From assembly GCA_037501455.1 (NCBI GenBank), contig CM074858.1, positions 46,311,001-46,375,000 of the forward strand: a stretch of DNA of 64,000 bases, in the 5' to 3' direction. The notes beneath the pieces are model-generated. The model was not told where the DNA came from and ran no database searches. It saw only the letters and a program-made list of their open reading frames with translations. The DNA is from Lantana camara (taxonomy: Eukaryota; Streptophyta; Magnoliopsida; Lamiales; Verbenaceae). Positions 1 to 11,400 of this stretch are shown one piece after another. Made by a program: the position numbers and the translations under genes. Every line of letters starts with the position of its first letter. The stretch's first letter is position 1.

Positions 1-602
1 GACCTCCAAGGCATAATCGGGAGTAAGGAGACCTCAGCTTTGAGCAAATCAACATACAATCAGATTTTCCACAATGGTAAACGGTACATTAAAATATACA
101 TATTACGTACATCATGCATATTTCATTTTATTTTGTGTTTTGAGTGTTCGAGAGTGTTGCTTCAGTGAGACAAGGGTCGTGTTGTGTAATAACCCAAGGA
201 GCCTTTTAAAGAGTTTGATGGTGTAAGAAGAAGGTTTGGACGTTAGACACTTCAGACCTTAGATCGTTGGCAAGAAGAAGATTCGGTTTGAGCTTGGTTA
301 TGTAAGTGGCATGAGTTTGTACCTACGCCCTTCGCGAGAATACCGAGCTCGAGAGTTGACTCAAATGAACTCAAACGGTGAGAGTTGAATCTACTTTAGA
401 CCCTCCTCATCGTGCGAGTCGATCGAGCAATTCAAATGACTGGATCGATTTGAAGACTCAAACCCCTTGTGCTTGAAGACCTTACCGAGCTAACCCTTGT
501 CTGGACGTCATGAACCTCGAACTTTGGTGAATACGGAAAGTTATTCGAGCTTGAAACTCGAGCAGGCAAACCTGGGGACCAGGTTCTCTTAAGGGGGGAG
601 AT
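1..602 (+). mobile_element. 3' internal tail of LTR retrotransposon J
   Basis: This stretch runs into a hairpin, a polypurine tract and an LTR start at 603, so it is the last part of the internal region of a plus-strand Ty3/gypsy element whose 5' part lies outside the window. I see no convincing reading frame: the minus-strand 98-codon frame at 432-728 crosses the LTR boundary and is not credible. Short dyads around CGAGCTTGAAACTCG occur near 545-562. Assignment to the Tekay-like group rests on the resemblance of the hairpin, PPT and LTR start to those of elements A, C and I. Confidence 0.7.
569..602 (+). promoter_or_regulatory. PPT-proximal hairpin and polypurine tract of J
   Basis: Arms AACCTGG (569-575) and CCAGGTT (579-585) enclose a GGA loop. 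The tract AAGGGGGGAGAT (591-602) directly precedes the LTR start TGTGACACCCC. The layout equals that of A and I (GAATCTGG/CCAGATTC, same GGA loop), but the stem bases differ on both sides. The PPT role in plus-strand priming is known for the family; a role for the hairpin is inference. Confidence 0.8.
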
Positions 603-1870
603 TGTGACACCCCGTCTTCTCGGTAATCCAGGTATGACGTCACAAGAGAGTTTAATTCTGTATTTCTGTGATTTATGTGTTTTACATGCCTTACGAGTCA
701 ATTTGTAATTTATTTTAATTATGTGCACATTAGAATTTAATTATATGTACTTGGACTCAATCGTCCAGTATTTGCAAATTAGGGGCCTAATTGTAATTAG
801 GATGTTTAAGCCATTTCTTAGCTAACTGAGCTCGGGGATTTGAATTCGAATTCCAACCTTGTCATTGAGTTCGCTTCGATGATTCGGATTCAATGAAATT
901 AACCTTTTAATTTTCTAAAGCCATTTGATTGCCCTACCATTTTAAAATACGATCCGTATGGACCGGATACCTTTTGACCCTACCCATTTAATCGACCCGT
1001 TTCAGCCTTAAAAGAACAAAAATATCAGCCTCTCTCCCCATTTGGATCGGCCAAGAGAAGAGAAGAAAGGGGAAGGGATTTGGCTACTATTCACCCCAAA
1101 CTTTGAGCTCAACTTCCGGCTTCCTCGCTCGCCCGATCGAAGATTCAAGGTAAGATTTGTATTCCTCTCGTTACGTGCTTCATTTTCTTCTGATTGAATG
1201 TTGCTTTTCTTGCTCGGTTTCTTAGTTTTGGGGAAGTTGATGAATATTGCTAGATTTGGGATTCTTGTGTTTAAGCGCGTTTCTTGACCTTTTACTTGCG
1301 AATATGTGATCTACGTGTTGTATTTGACTTGTGGTATGAATTTTGTGTGTTTCAGGGGTGTGTCGGGCGTATGTGGGTTTTTAGGGTTGTGGTTCCGCCA
1401 TTACTGGCGGAACTTTGAGTTCCTTCTCGGGGGGATGACACGCCCGTGTCGCCCCCAGCTCCTTGTTTGAGACACACCCGTATCTGATGGTGTTGGCACG
1501 TCTGACCTCGGACACGCCCGTGTCCCCTTTTTCTCTTGGAGGGAGACACGCCCATGTCTCCCTTGTTTTATTGATACAGGTACGCCTTCACGAGTGAGCT
1601 AAATACGCATTTAAATTATTTATTTATGCGATTATGTGTTAACGACATTATTATATGATAATTCTTGAATTATTTGAAATCATTTGTTAAGAATTATTTG
1701 TGAATATTTGAATGTTTATGCCCTATTTGCCTTTTTTTCTATCCGTTTGAACTCGTTTTTTATTCTAAATTTTGTGATTAAGAGATATGCATGATATATA
1801 TGTTCTATGAACTTGTTTACATGTTCGTTATATGTTTTTAAGTGCATTTGTTACGGTTTTCGAACTGTTT
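603..1870 (+). mobile_element. LTR of element J (J1), 3' end uncertain
   Basis: It begins TGTGACACCCCG right after the PPT. The first 50 bases align with the minus-strand start of LTR G (shared TTCTCG, CAGGTATGACGTCA). A pyrimidine/purine-rich leader near 1030-1150 ends in a donor-like AAG|GTAAGA (exon end 1149). Downstream lie a perfect hairpin and a palindrome cluster. No terminal CA with a target duplication was found, so the right limit is a guess where the related J2 sequence begins. The frame at 1352-1555 only reads through the palindromes and is not a gene. Confidence 0.6.
1392..1558. repeat. Palindrome cluster of LTR J1 (GACACGCCCGTGTC type)
   Basis: A hairpin with arms GTTCCGCCA (1392-1400) and TGGCGGAAC (1405-1413) is followed by four 14-bp palindromes at 1437-1450, 1471-1484, 1511-1524 and 1545-1558. 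Two are exact GACACGCCCGTGTC; the other two have one or two changes. They lie about 830-950 bp from the LTR start, close to the position of the analogous clusters in LTRs A, D, G and I. Confidence 0.8.
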
Positions 1871-3300
1871 TATTTGTTAGGGACTCGAGGGCCTAACTTG
1901 TTTTAGCGTACCTTGGGTTCCAGAAGGGGTAACTCGAGATCGGGAATTTGGATTCAAATTTCAGAAGAGCCATTGGAGTTGTAATGAAGAATGGAAGCTA
2001 GAGAACTTGGCCTCATATTTTTCTAAGCCCGTTTGTTCCTCCGAATTTTGTCCGAAACGTGACCCGTGTGACAACTTTGCCACCCTCGCCCATTTTGCTC
2101 ATATCCGACCCGTTTCATATTCGAATCAACCCATTTTTGAACCTTTGTAACCCTCTCTTAACCCTATATCACTCTCCCCACCCATAATTTCGGTTCAACC
2201 CCGCAAGAAAGAAGAAAGGAGCAGAAAACGAGAGAGAAGAGGGAAGAAAAGAGAAGAGATGCAGGCACTATTCACTCTTGAGATTTCTTGCTCGTTCGAC
2301 CTCTGATTCGCCTCAAATTCAAAAGGTAAGTTCAAAATTCGAACCTCCACCTTCTTAGATTTCTTTTAAGTTTTGATTTGTCCATTTTCATCCCTTTTTG
2401 AGCATGTTATGGCTGATTTGATGAATAGTTAGGTTATATGAACTTCTTTGTTGAATCCATGTTATCCTTGCTCCATTTCTTGAATTGATGAGTGTTATGT
2501 GATGTAGATGACTTATATGTTTCATTTCTAATCATGAATTTCGTGGTTGAAGGCTGCATATCATTCCACCATTGTTGTACTTTCATGAAAGCTTGAAAAT
2601 GAGTTTTGATTTCCAACCTCTTTGCATCCTTGTTGCTTCGTGTGAATTGTTGTTATTGTGTGCGTTGTTTGTTACCTTTCTTTGCTTGTTTGAGTTGTTG
2701 TTTTGCTACTCTTGGTTGCCTTGAAGAGTCCCCTACTGTTGTTGCTGGTTTGGACGAAGAACAGGGCTGATTTTGTTGATGAAGATAAATGAGCCTACAC
2801 CCGTTAACGGGCGTTAACCCGTTTTGGCTTTGAGGAAGTAACGCCCGTTACCTTCTTGACCTTCTTAGAGCTTATGCTCCTGACCCTCCTAATGGGGATT
2901 ACCCCAATCCTTCTAAGGATTGGTAACCCCCGTTACCCCCCTCTCTTTTGGTATAGTTCTTGTGCTTTGTTCATTGTTTACCCGGTTTTATTTCGTTATT
3001 TGTTTCTTGTTTCGTTTATTTCTCCCACCCCAATTATGATCCCAATATGTTAATGTGTTAGTATATAATATGTTTCGTTAATTTTTTGATTTTATTGCTT
3101 TGTTTAATAAGTGAAAACGTGACTTATTTGCATGAACGTTTCAATGTTACGTACGAAGCTTTCTTGCATGCGTTGCATCCCTTATGTGATTTAAACTCAT
3201 GAATGCATATAATATGTTATAATATGATGTGTTATGATCGATATGCTAGATTTATGGATTTATTTGATGTAAATTCAATGTTCTTATGTGCAATATATAA
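1871..3300 (+). mobile_element. Second, diverged LTR fragment (J2)
   Basis: This region repeats the J1 layout in the same orientation at low similarity: a GGGCCTAA segment, GACCCGTTTCA, an AGAGAAGAG-rich leader ending in CACTATTCACTC, and a donor-like AAG|GTAAGT (exon end 2325), then palindromes. It lacks a recognisable TG start and CA end, so both limits are approximate. It probably represents a related family truncated by or inserted beside J1. The frames at 2434-2616 and 2856-3053 are not supported as genes. Confidence 0.5.
2803..2936. repeat. Palindrome cluster of J2 (GTTAACG/GTAACG type)
   Basis: Dyads are GTTAACGGGCGTTAAC (2803-2818), GTAACGCCCGTTAC (2838-2851) and GTAACCCCCGTTAC (2923-2936). 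Between them a perfect 9-bp hairpin has arms CCAATCCTT (2904-2912) and AAGGATTGG (2915-2923). The word differs from that of J1, but dyad symmetry and the ACGCCCGT core are kept. Confidence 0.75.
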
Positions 3301-4117
3301 CCTAGGTATACAAAAGCATTTTTCAAATGACTCATAACAAAACAGGCCAATTCCCACAAAATTCTAATCAAACACGTATTTACCTAAGTATATATATACA
3401 TAGGTCGCATGCGTGCTCAAAATTCACTTAGGGTTGTAGGTCATACTAATTAAAAGAAAGAAACCTCACCTTATCGACCAAACCGAACGCGAGGAACAAA
3501 AAGACTTCTAAAACAACTCCTTGTCACACACGGAATGAACCTATGGACAAAACAAAGAACAAAACACAACCTTAGCCTCAAAATGCACCAACTAGATGCT
3601 CGACAAAGGCATATGGATGCTAATGATGCATAAAGGATGCAATGAGAGAACACTTAGGTCATAAGATGCCATTTTAAATCATACCTGATCAAATTCACAT
3701 ATTTCACATTAAACAAATTCACAAACTTCACATAACGAACATGACACATCATATAACATGTTTGCAAATCATTCATACCATAAAAGGGATAAGGAAATTA
3801 CATGCTAGGCAATCAAACAAGGTATGAAGTCATATAGGCACGTTGAAGCGTATATAGCATATTAGGTCATAGGCAACCAATATTTTCGTTTGTTTGATTT
3901 GAAAAGGGTTGGTGTCCATGATTTTTGAACTAGCGAGCTTTGCACTCTGAAATATGAGTCCGTAAAATTCAGAAATTTCGAAAATTCGGATCTTTTGATT
4001 TATGAACTTATCAATTGGGCCTCAGAGTAGTGGTATGTGATCTCGGGTCAACCGTCGGATCGCCGAGCTCTCTCATCAACAAAACTCCACTTTGGGAGAG
4101 TTAGCTCAACCTCAGGA
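3301..4117. other. Unassigned old repeat sequence
   Basis: No credible gene. At about 3417-3470 the text resembles minus-strand LTR sequence of A and G (CACTTAGGGTTGTA, then AAACCTCACCTTATCGA), so part is an old LTR fragment in minus orientation. The rest, AT-rich with dispersed CATAT words, I cannot assign. The last five bases before 4118 (CAGGA) would be the left target duplication of the B array, but the right copy is not in the window. Confidence 0.45.
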
Positions 4118-4973
4118 TGTAACAGCCTGAAACAGGGGCAAGTTGGAAATTACGAAAATACCCTTACAACCCTAGAATTTTCCCACATTCCCAAAAGTAC
4201 TTTTACTATCCAATATTGTGACCAAAAGAATCCTCACATTATTTCGAAGATCTTGACACTCTCCGTGAACCATAATTCCCATCCTAACTCTAGTAGCATA
4301 AAAAATCGGCAAAACCCTAGCTTATAGTTCGATCGTAAATAAGTCTTTACTCATCTACCTTTCGATATTCAATATTATAACCAAAACGATCCTTGAATTA
4401 TTTTATGAATTTTCATACATTTACCAAAACTCGTTTCCACCCATAGCATATTTTATAAATATTTTTCCTTTTAAATATTGTCATTTTATTTTAAACAATT
4501 AGTTTTCATTCAATATTTGAAATTTTACTCAAAACGTTTCTTGAAATTTTCTCTAAAATATGATAATTTTTACAACCTTTAGACTTCGTCATAGCTTCGT
4601 TTATATAATTTTCTCATGATTTTCATCATCTTTAATATTCATAATTTATAAACGAAAACTCTAAATATTCCACATTTATAATCATAACGAAGCTTATTTT
4701 TCACTCATTCTTTCATTAATTTACTACTTCAAGTTTTCACTTCTCGACTCTTGAATAAATTTTATACCATTTTATATTTATTTTTAGACCTTCTAGAAAG
4801 TTTTAATAGATGGATGCAATTTATCCACAATTCTTATATAGTTACCAAGCATTTGTTTAAGCTATAAGACAACCACATTTCTTCCATAACTACCAAGCAT
4901 TTGTTTAGGTTATGAAGCATCCACAACTCCCTTAAACTTTTAGAAATTGCAACATAAGCCCCTAAATCCCAAG

Positions 4974-5070
4974 TATAAATACCCCTCCAAGATCATTTCC
5001 AAGAACACACACAAATCCTCTCATTTCTCTCCCTAAGTTCGGCCATCCCTTCTCTCTCTAAGGTATGAGT
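4974..5070 (+). promoter_or_regulatory. Predicted promoter and leader splice donor of B LTR1
   Basis: TATAAATA (4974-4981) is followed about 80 bp later by CTCTCTAAG|GTATGAGT (exon end 5062). LTR2 holds the same arrangement (donor exon end 30252). A start near 5005 is inferred from usual TATA spacing. Confidence 0.6.
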
Positions 5071-6906
5071 CTTGTTCATTTATTATTTCATGCTTTATAA
5101 TATGTTCTTAGGGTGTTTATGAGTATAGCATGCTTAGATTTAATTAAATTATGCTTTAGGAATTTATTTTATGAAAAGTATGCTATTTATGCTAGTTTAG
5201 GAAAAATATGATAATATATGTGAATTTTATTTAATTAAATGCATGAATTATGATATGATATAGTATATTCATATGTTTAAGTTTTCATGATCTTGTTTAA
5301 TTAAATTCATGTCAAGAATAATTTATTTAGAATTATTTTTCATAGAGAATTAATATATTTTGCTATATTATGCTTCAAATTCTATGTTATAAATATGAAT
5401 ATGATCAAGTGTGTTACATACCTTCTTTGAATATTCAAACAGGCTCAAGAACATGTTCATGATGTTCTTGATCAATTTTAAGTGTACGTGTGATAGTGTG
5501 TGAGTGTGTGTGTTCGATTTTGTGTTATAAAGTGTTTAATTCATAAGAAATTGAATAGTAAATGTTTTAAATATTAATTTTGACTTTTTGGTCAACCCAT
5601 AGGCTGAATATTTCAAAAATATTATTAAAATAATTATAAAATTAGTTTTGGAATTTTTAAATAAAGATTTTATCCGAATTTTCCAAAAATTGGTAAATTG
5701 TGAATTATTTTCAAAATATAACCTACATTGTCAAATTAAATTCTAAATTTCAACTGTAATGTTCTAATTAGGATTATAATGTGATTAATAAATATTTAAG
5801 TGGTTAAAGAATTCATGAAACCTGATTAATTACTTAATTTCCCTTAAACGGTTAAAATTAGAGTCTACCGGGGAATTCTCTAACATGATATAGTTTATTT
5901 GTTTACTTGATGTAATCCTTTTATGCATGAACATTATGTGTTTTATGTGCTTATTTAATTAAAATAAGGAACCTAGTTCTAAGCCCTTAGTAGTTAATAC
6001 TTTCAGGCACACTGGAATCCACATTACAATGTCTGACTACCTGTATAGGTGAGGGTTAACATGTTTTCAACTGGAATCATGCTATACATATGTATCTATA
6101 TAAAAACTATTTTCAAGCCTACCTATTATTTATGGTTTATTATCCTATATACATAATACTATATTATCATATCCCTTTTAAAGGGAAAATACTTTCATGC
6201 CAAAATCAACATTTTACTAGAACGTTATATCCACTTTATCAAAACATTGATGTCGGGTTATGCAAGAAAAATATTGTTCTTGATTCATGTTATGGGCCCC
6301 GGCTGTATCCGTAGCGAGCAATTACCCGGAAGGTATCGGGCCGAGGGTATTGTTGGTGCTGCGGACTGCCACCACCTCTTGGTAATGGTTTAACTGGAGG
6401 TTAGTTACTCCACGCCAAGGGATGAGGGAGAGATAGCTGCCTCCCGAATCGTGTTCGTGGTCTCTAGGGTTTGATTCCCTATTAACATCAAGGAGTAGTG
6501 GAGTTAATATTCTTGGTTTTATTGAAGTATCGGAGCCTGATCAACCCGATACTATTTTACCAATTATTTAAGGAGTTATGGATGGAGAGGCCTAGCTTGC
6601 GGGCATTAATGTTCTTTTTACAAACGGTTCATATTTCTAAAAATATTCCAAACTACCCCTATCCCTGGTTTACAATTATTATGAACCGTTTCCTATTTGT
6701 TATATCCTATTGTTAATATTTCAGATCAAGATCTTCTTGATCATATATATATATATATATATATACATATATCAATAAGTTATTATACCCCCCTTCACTT
6801 AGTCACTTTGACTAACCCTCTCGCCTATTTTTAAAATGCATGATTTCAGGAATCAATGAACGACAACTAGAGGTATCTTGAAGTACTACAACCGTAGGTT
6901 GGATCC

Positions 6907-8431
6907 TGTAGCACCCGGAACGCCAGGCACCACATCCCCCGCACTATAGCCCCAATCCACATATGGAATGGCCAATCCATACATGAATTAAAGCTATAGC
7001 GAACGGGAGACAATAAAATGACTCAAGGCTAGGCGGGTACCCTCAATTTAAAACCAACCAACAATCAAGTCAGAGTATTAAAAAGCGTAAGCAATAACAT
7101 TCATTCGATACATATAGGTACCATATTTAATTATTTACTTATAGGTACCAACATTCACACTATCAATACATTATCATCTCCCAACAATATAGATAACAAG
7201 GCGATATACAAAATATCCCAAAATATACATAACAAAATGTGGGAATGAAGTGTGCTAGACCCAAATTTAAAGACCACTAGACTCTAAATTCCCGCCTAGC
7301 ACGCCCTGCAAAACACTGAAAAGTTGAGGTGTCAGTCCAACACAGACTGAGCGAGGGGTATAAATAATTATAAGCGCACATACATGCAAGTCACAGTCTC
7401 GGGTAATAATTTTGGAAAAACAATACAATTTAATAGGTTAAAAGAGATACTATCGCCCGAGATTACAACTATTCCAATTTCAATTCAATCAATTCAATAC
7501 AATCAATTTGTGGCCCGGCGAGTGGGGCAATTCTCCAACCTTACACCGACTGTGTACAATCAATCAATCAATTATTAGGTGATTAGGTGATCAAGCAATT
7601 CATTACTGTGCACAATTAGCAGTTTCAATAACGCCTTCTTCCTCCGGGTGATGGTGGGATTGCAAGGCCCCACCATCCAATCAATCTGGGCAGAGGGTAC
7701 ATGAATCCCTAAGCCCGGAACTCCTTCCTCCCCTAATCTCCTAGGGGGTTCAGGGTCCATCCCAGTTTGGTGAGGATAGCTCTCGAGTTACCCGTCAGCC
7801 CATGCTTTCCCGGTTGGCTCGAGTCACTATCCTCGGGCCCACAGTGCAATACAATACTCGCCAAAACAATCAATCAATCAATCAATCCCTTCAATAGTTC
7901 GATAAAACATTTGAAAACCAATCTCTTTTAAAACTATAAGTTATATAGATAGGTTTTGGCTTAAAATTCACATAGGGTTGTACGGGTTGAAGAAGGAAGC
8001 AAGAACAAGGGATGAAATGTTTGTATGAATGGAATGCAAATGGTACGTGAAAGCTGCTAAAGAAGGGAGAAGAAATGGCCAATTTGCTAGTAAATCCTTC
8101 CATTTATTAAGTTAAGCAATCAAGTCCAATTCCATTATTAAATGATCAATATGGTCCAATGCAATTAGATCCCATATTCATGAAAATGATCACTTAAGGA
8201 CATAAAAGGATTAAATCACATTCGGGAAAATAATTCACATTGCAATCACGTTCAATATATATCCGGAAAATATGATATGATATGAATTTTCAATAAAATA
8301 TCAAGAATATAATTTTATAAAATTATGCCATGCTATGGAAATTTAAAGAAACGAACAATTAATAATTAAAATTTAACTCTCAAACGCACACATGTCGACA
8401 TACCTGAAATGCCGAAAGCTGGGGCGTTACA
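6907..8431 (-). mobile_element. A 3' LTR with 1041-bp internal deletion
   Basis: The LTR is 1525 bp against 2553 bp for its partner. It joins sequence equal to 14345 directly to sequence equal to 15387, with GGT shared at both breakpoints. The lost segment holds the palindrome cluster and the donor-like site. A (CAAT)n run lies at about 7867-7887. Frames at 7384-7578, 7575-7760 and 7891-8103 are LTR sequence and are not genes. Confidence 0.93.
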
Positions 8432-8467
8432 ATCCTCCCTCCTTAAAAGAATCTGGTCCCCAGATTC
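8432..8467 (-). promoter_or_regulatory. PPT and PPT-proximal hairpin of A
   Basis: On the minus strand GAATCTGG-GGA-CCAGATTC (8449-8467) is followed by an AAGGAGGGAGGAT tract reaching the 3' LTR. The gag-pol stop TGA (8466-8468) overlaps the first bases of the hairpin. Confidence 0.85.
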
Positions 8468-11400
8468 ACTGATCGGAAGGGAACAACTCTGGATGGAACC
8501 GTCTCATTTTGTCTTCGGTCTCCCACGTGCCTTCTTCGGTCTTATCACTTCTCCAAAGAACCTTAACTATGGGAATCCTCCGGTTTCTTAGTTCCTGAAA
8601 CTCCTTATCCAAAATCTTAACCGGTTTCTGAACAAAGGTAAGACTCGGTTCCAATTCCACTTCTTCAACAGGAATGATCTCGGTTTCATCGGGGTAGTAT
8701 TTCCTCACCTGAGACACGTGAAATACGTTATGAATCCCCGTGAGGCTCGGTGATAGGTCCAATCTGTAAGCAACTTCTCCAATTCTTTCCAAAATCTCAT
8801 AAGGACCTAAATAACGAGGTTTAAGTTTACCTCCTTTCCCAATCCGAGCAAATCCTTTACGTGGAGACGCCTTCAAGAATACCCGGTCTCCAACCTCAAA
8901 CTCGAGATCCCTTCTGCGACGATCGGCATAGCTCTTCTGTCTGTCCTGAGCTGATTTTATCCGTTGTTTTATTAATTGGACTTTCTCAATCATAGCTTCA
9001 ACGGCCTTGGAAGGTTTTTCCAATTTCTCACCTTTCTTAACACCTTCCTGCTTAGTCCATTTCCACTCTTCCAAGTCAAAGAACAACGGAGAACGACACT
9101 TCCGTCCATAAAGTAGCTCATACGGTGCCATTCCAAGCGAAGCCTGAAAACTGTTGTTGTACGCAAACTCAATCAAAGGTAGATGATCATGCCAGGAAGA
9201 CTGAAAATCCAAAGAACAAGCTCTAAGCAAATCCTCGAGATACCTTATTAATCTCTCGGACTGACCATCCGTCTGAAGATGAAAAGCTGTACTAAACTGG
9301 AGCTTCGTACCCAAAACCTCTTGCAATTCTCGCCACAACCTCGAAGTGAACCGTGGATCTCTGTCAGAAACTATGCTAATCGGAATCCCGTGAAGTCTAA
9401 CGATCTCCCGGTTGTAAAGCTCGGCTAACTTGCGAATCTTATACGACATCCGAACCGGTAGAAAATGTGCAGACTTCGTCAAACGGTCCACAATCCCCCA
9501 AATCCCATCAAATCCACCTTTCACTTTAGGTAATCCGGACACAAAATCCATCGTCACCTGTTCCCACTTCCACTCAGGAATAGGTAGCGGCTGAAGAAGA
9601 CCTCTCGGTTTCTGATGCTCAACTTTCACTTTCTGACAAGTGAGATAATGCTTCACAAACTCGGCCACATCCTTCTTCAATCCACGCTACCAATAATATT
9701 GCCTTAAGTCCTTATACATCTTGTTTCCTCCGGGGTGGATAGAATAAGCCGATCTGTGAGCTTCCTCGAGCAATACCCGTTTCAACTCTTCGGGTACAAC
9801 CACTCGGTTCTTGAAACGAAGAAGACCGGTTTCATCGAACCCGAATGGACACTCTGGATCAGCTCTTGCCTTAGCTACCAATCTCTGAACTTCCAAATCC
9901 GTACTCTGAGCCTCAAATAACCTGTGCTTCAACTCTGGTTGAACCGAAATATTAGAAACTCGAGCCTTTAAAACAATTGGCTCGATTCCACTACTTTCAC
10001 CCACTTCCAAGCTCGACACACTAGCCTTCCTACTAAGTGCATCGGCGACCACGTTGGCTTTGCCGGGATGGTACTTGATCGTGCAATCATAATCTTCCAA
10101 CCTTTCCATCCAACGCCGTTGCCTCATATTCAAATCCTTCTGAGTGAATAAATACTGGAGGCTTTTGTGGTCGGTGAAAATCTCGAAGGACACCCCGTAC
10201 AAATAATGTCTCCACTTCCCAAGTGCAAAGACCACGGCAGCAAGCTTAAGATCATGTGTCGGATAATTCTTTTCATGCTCTTTCAACTTTCGGGATGCAT
10301 AAGAAATTACTTTTCCTTTCTGAGTCAACACACATCCCAAGCCTTCCTTAGAAGCATCTGTATAAACAGCATACCCTTCAGAACCTTCCGGAAGGGCTAA
10401 CACTGGAGCAGACACTAACTTCTCCTTCAAGAAAGTGAAACTCTTCTCACAATCTTCATTCCAATCAAATTTCACATTCTTCTTCGTCAACTGGGTTAAA
10501 GGAGCTGCTAACTTGGAGAAATCCTTAACAAACCTCCGGTAATAGCCTGCCAAACCCAAGAAACTCCTAAGCTCAGAGGCATTCCTAGGTTTCTCCCACT
10601 TTAAAACCGACTCAATCTTGGAAGGATCGACTTCCAAACCACTGCCCGAAATCACGTGACCCAAGAATGACACCCTGTCAATCCAAAACTCACACTTGCT
10701 GAATTTGGCAAACAACTGATGCTCCTTCAAAGTCCTTAATACCAACTGAAGGTGTCTTGCATGCTCCTCGGCAGACTTCGAGAAAACCAGGATATCATCA
10801 ATAAAGATGACCACGAACTTATCCAGAAAAGGCTTGAAGATCCTGTGCATCATATCCATAAAAGCTGCTGGGGCATTGGTCAAACCAAACGGCATCACAA
10901 CGAACTCATAATGCCCGTACCGAGTGTTAAATCCTGTCTTAGAAATATCCCCTGCTCGGATACGCAGCTGGTAGTATCCTTTTCTCAAGTCCAATTTTGA
11001 ATAGACTTTCGATCCCTGAAGTATGTCAAACAACTCCTCGATATGTGGAAGAGGATACTTGTTCTTGATCGTCATCCGGTTCAACTCCCTATAGTCTATA
11101 CACATTCTCAAGGTTCCGTCCTTCTTCTTTACAAACAAAACCGGTGCACCCCAAGGAGAAGAACTCGGTCTAATGTACCCAATTTCCAACAACGCATCAA
11201 GTTGAGTCTTCAACTCTTTCAACTCGGCCGGAGCCATACGATACGGAGTCTTGGAGTATGGCTCTGCATTCGGGTACAAATCAACCACAAACTCAATTTC
11301 CCGTTCTGGAGGTAAAGAATCCAATTCCTCAGGAAAGACCTCGGGAAATTCCTTCACTACTTCCGTTTCTTCGAGCTTACTCTGATCCTTAGGTTTGTTG

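Noticed and set aside
3301..4117. Possible additional complete LTR between J2 and B
   Set aside because: Only a short stretch resembles LTR A or G; no TG/CA ends, TSD or PPT found.
6090..6716. Repeated small frames in B LTRs (also 33951-34583)
   Set aside because: They are in LTR sequence, differ by frame-changing indels between copies, and lack domains.
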